A stretch of DNA of 64,000 bases. Origin: an uncultured Eubacteriales bacterium (GTDB taxonomy: Bacteria; Bacillota; Clostridia; Peptostreptococcales; Anaerovoracaceae). The position numbers and the translations under genes are program-made. Below are positions 63,117-64,000 of the stretch, piece by piece. The stretch covers positions 25,634-89,633 of the forward strand of contig CADAEH010000009.1 in the NCBI GenBank assembly GCA_902786855.1, in the 5' to 3' direction. Position 1 is the stretch's first letter. Every line of letters starts with the position of its first letter. The notes under the pieces were generated by a model. That model saw only the letters and a list, made by a program, of their open reading frames with translations, made no database searches and was not told the DNA's origin.

Positions 63117-63854
63117 ATGAGAGAAACATATAATAAGGAATACAGTTGGATCTTAGACCGCGACATGGAATATGCGGTCTTCGGAGAGAGCGGAAAGGTC
63201 ATGTTCGCTTTCGCACCTCAGAACGGACACACTTATGATTTTGCCAGCTTCGGCATGGTCGAAACAGTCCGTCCATGGATAGAAGCAGGAAAACTCATGG
63301 TAGTCTGTGTTGACAGTATTGATGCTGAGACATGGTCTGATCAGTTCGGCAATCCGAGATACAGGATAGAACTCCAGGAAAAGTGGTTCCATTATGTTAC
63401 TGATGAGCTTGCTCCAAAATTCGTAAACAGCGAAAACAGGGGCATCGTTACCGGATGCAGCATGGGAGGAACACACGCGGGAGTCTTCTTCTTCCGCCGT
63501 CCGGATCTCTTCGATACTCTTATCTCGCTCAGCGGAACATTTGATGCAAGGATGTTCTTCCATGATTATATGGATGACCTTGTATATGCAAATTCTCCTG
63601 TCGACTTCCTTCGCAATATGCCTGAAGATCATCCGTGGATGGATTGGTATGATCAGAGCAATATCATCATCTGCTCAGGTCAGGGGGCCTGGGAAGATGA
63701 GATGCGCCGCGATGCAGGTCTTATGAAAGAAGTCATGTCTGAGAAGGGTATACCTCACTGGGTAGACTTCTGGGGTTACGATGTAAACCACGACTGGCCT
63801 TGGTGGAAAAAACAGCTGCCGTATTTTGTCGGCACAGTTCTGGGAGAAGCATAG
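63117..63854 (+). CDS. Alpha/beta-hydrolase, esterase family
   Basis: 245 residues, soluble. The nucleophile elbow is GCSMGGTHAG and the C-terminal histidine lies in DVNHDWPWWKKQLP; the family resembles small esterase-D-like proteins. It probably cleaves or transfers an acyl group on the product of the ATP-grasp enzyme. AGGGGAAAAG precedes the ATG. Last gene of the run, closed by a hairpin. Confidence 0.83.
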   Translation: MRETYNKEYSWILDRDMEYAVFGESGKVMFAFAPQNGHTYDFASFGMVETVRPWIEAGKLMVVCVDSIDAETWSDQFGNPRYRIELQEKWFHYVTDELAPKFVNSENRGIVTGCSMGGTHAGVFFFRRPDLFDTLISLSGTFDARMFFHDYMDDLVYANSPVDFLRNMPEDHPWMDWYDQSNIIICSGQGAWEDEMRRDAGLMKEVMSEKGIPHWVDFWGYDVNHDWPWWKKQLPYFVGTVLGEA

Positions 63855-63872
63855 AACAAAAGCATAGGATAG

Positions 63873-63908
63873 AAAGCACCTGCGGACTCAAAAGCCGGGG
63901 TGCTTTTT
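63873..63908 (+). terminator. Intrinsic terminator after the esterase
   Basis: 8-bp stem (63873-63880 with 63899-63906) with inner CGG/CCG, then TTTTT. Confidence 0.75.
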
Positions 63909-64000
63909 AGTACCATAAAAGTGTAGTTGACAGAGAGTAATCTCTGCAGCTGCACTTGTTTTATATAATAAGGGAATCAGTTGGTCTGGCGAGGCGTTTT
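63909..64000 (+). other. Start of the next upstream region
   Basis: A TTGACA (63927-63932) and a separate TATAAT (63964-63969) appear but are not at promoter spacing from each other. An inverted repeat AGAGA/TCTCT lies between. The gene they serve is beyond the window. Confidence 0.35.

Noticed and set aside
1-64000. Prophage, insertion sequence or integrative element
   Set aside because: No integrase, transposase, phage structural gene or terminal repeats were seen.

Overview
The window reads as chromosome of a strictly anaerobic, low-to-mid GC Bacillota, class Clostridia. The evidence is a group B-type [FeFe]-hydrogenase, butyrate kinase, an old-yellow-enzyme/enoate-reductase type flavoprotein, a full selenocysteine (Sec) machinery, several Fe-S flavoenzymes, clostridial ribosome-binding sites and short U-rich terminators. 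A family such as Anaerovoracaceae or a relative fits, but that is only a guess. I see no transposase, phage gene or CRISPR array.

Layout. 1-6.2 kb: an MFS transporter cut by the window edge, a LysR regulator, then SDR, Fe-S flavin reductase and iron alcohol dehydrogenase, probably one catabolic unit. 6.4-8.5 kb: a tyrosine-phosphatase-like protein and two truncated genes meeting head to head, a deletion scar. 8.5-15.7 kb: a dicarboxylate-type symporter with an extra N-terminal domain, a membrane glycerophosphodiesterase, the hydrogenase, a 61-residue protein and cardiolipin synthase. 15.7-17.6 kb: cysK with a palindromic operator and an Rrf2-family regulator facing it. 17.8-23.9 kb: an HD-like protein, a HAD-SGNH fusion, a nitroreductase, a YitT protein and a GntR-ABC operon behind a long palindrome. 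24-37 kb: NhaC, PutP, two secreted proteins, a DUF1015 protein, an aminotransferase, butyrate kinase, a uracil permease and selD.

37.5-43.2 kb carries a LysR regulator, an ACT protein and threonine synthase on the minus strand, and aspartokinase and aspartate-semialdehyde dehydrogenase on the plus strand (aspartate-family amino acids). 43.3-43.98 kb holds no gene, but it has a good promoter, a strong terminator and many local helices. I read it as a roughly 665-nt structured non-coding RNA, the most striking element here. 44-48.4 kb: purine nucleoside phosphorylase, a nuclease/helicase-like protein, an HD protein, a TSCPD protein and serine acetyltransferase. 48.4-52.7 kb: tRNA-Sec, selA, selB and a lipoprotein. 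52.9-57 kb: a large Fe-S flavoprotein, HypA and an Mrp/NBP35 ATPase. 57-63.9 kb: potABC without potD, run together with an Ldh2-type dehydrogenase, rfbA, an ATP-grasp enzyme and an esterase.

How the parts connect. selD, tRNA-Sec, selA and selB together make and insert Sec. SelD itself needs Sec: its catalytic position is an in-frame UGA followed at once by a SECIS-like hairpin. The selenium-type LysR gene faces selD across a shared terminator. cysE and cysK together give cysteine synthesis. thrC, aspartokinase and asd cover most of the aspartate-to-threonine route; homoserine dehydrogenase and kinase are not in the window.
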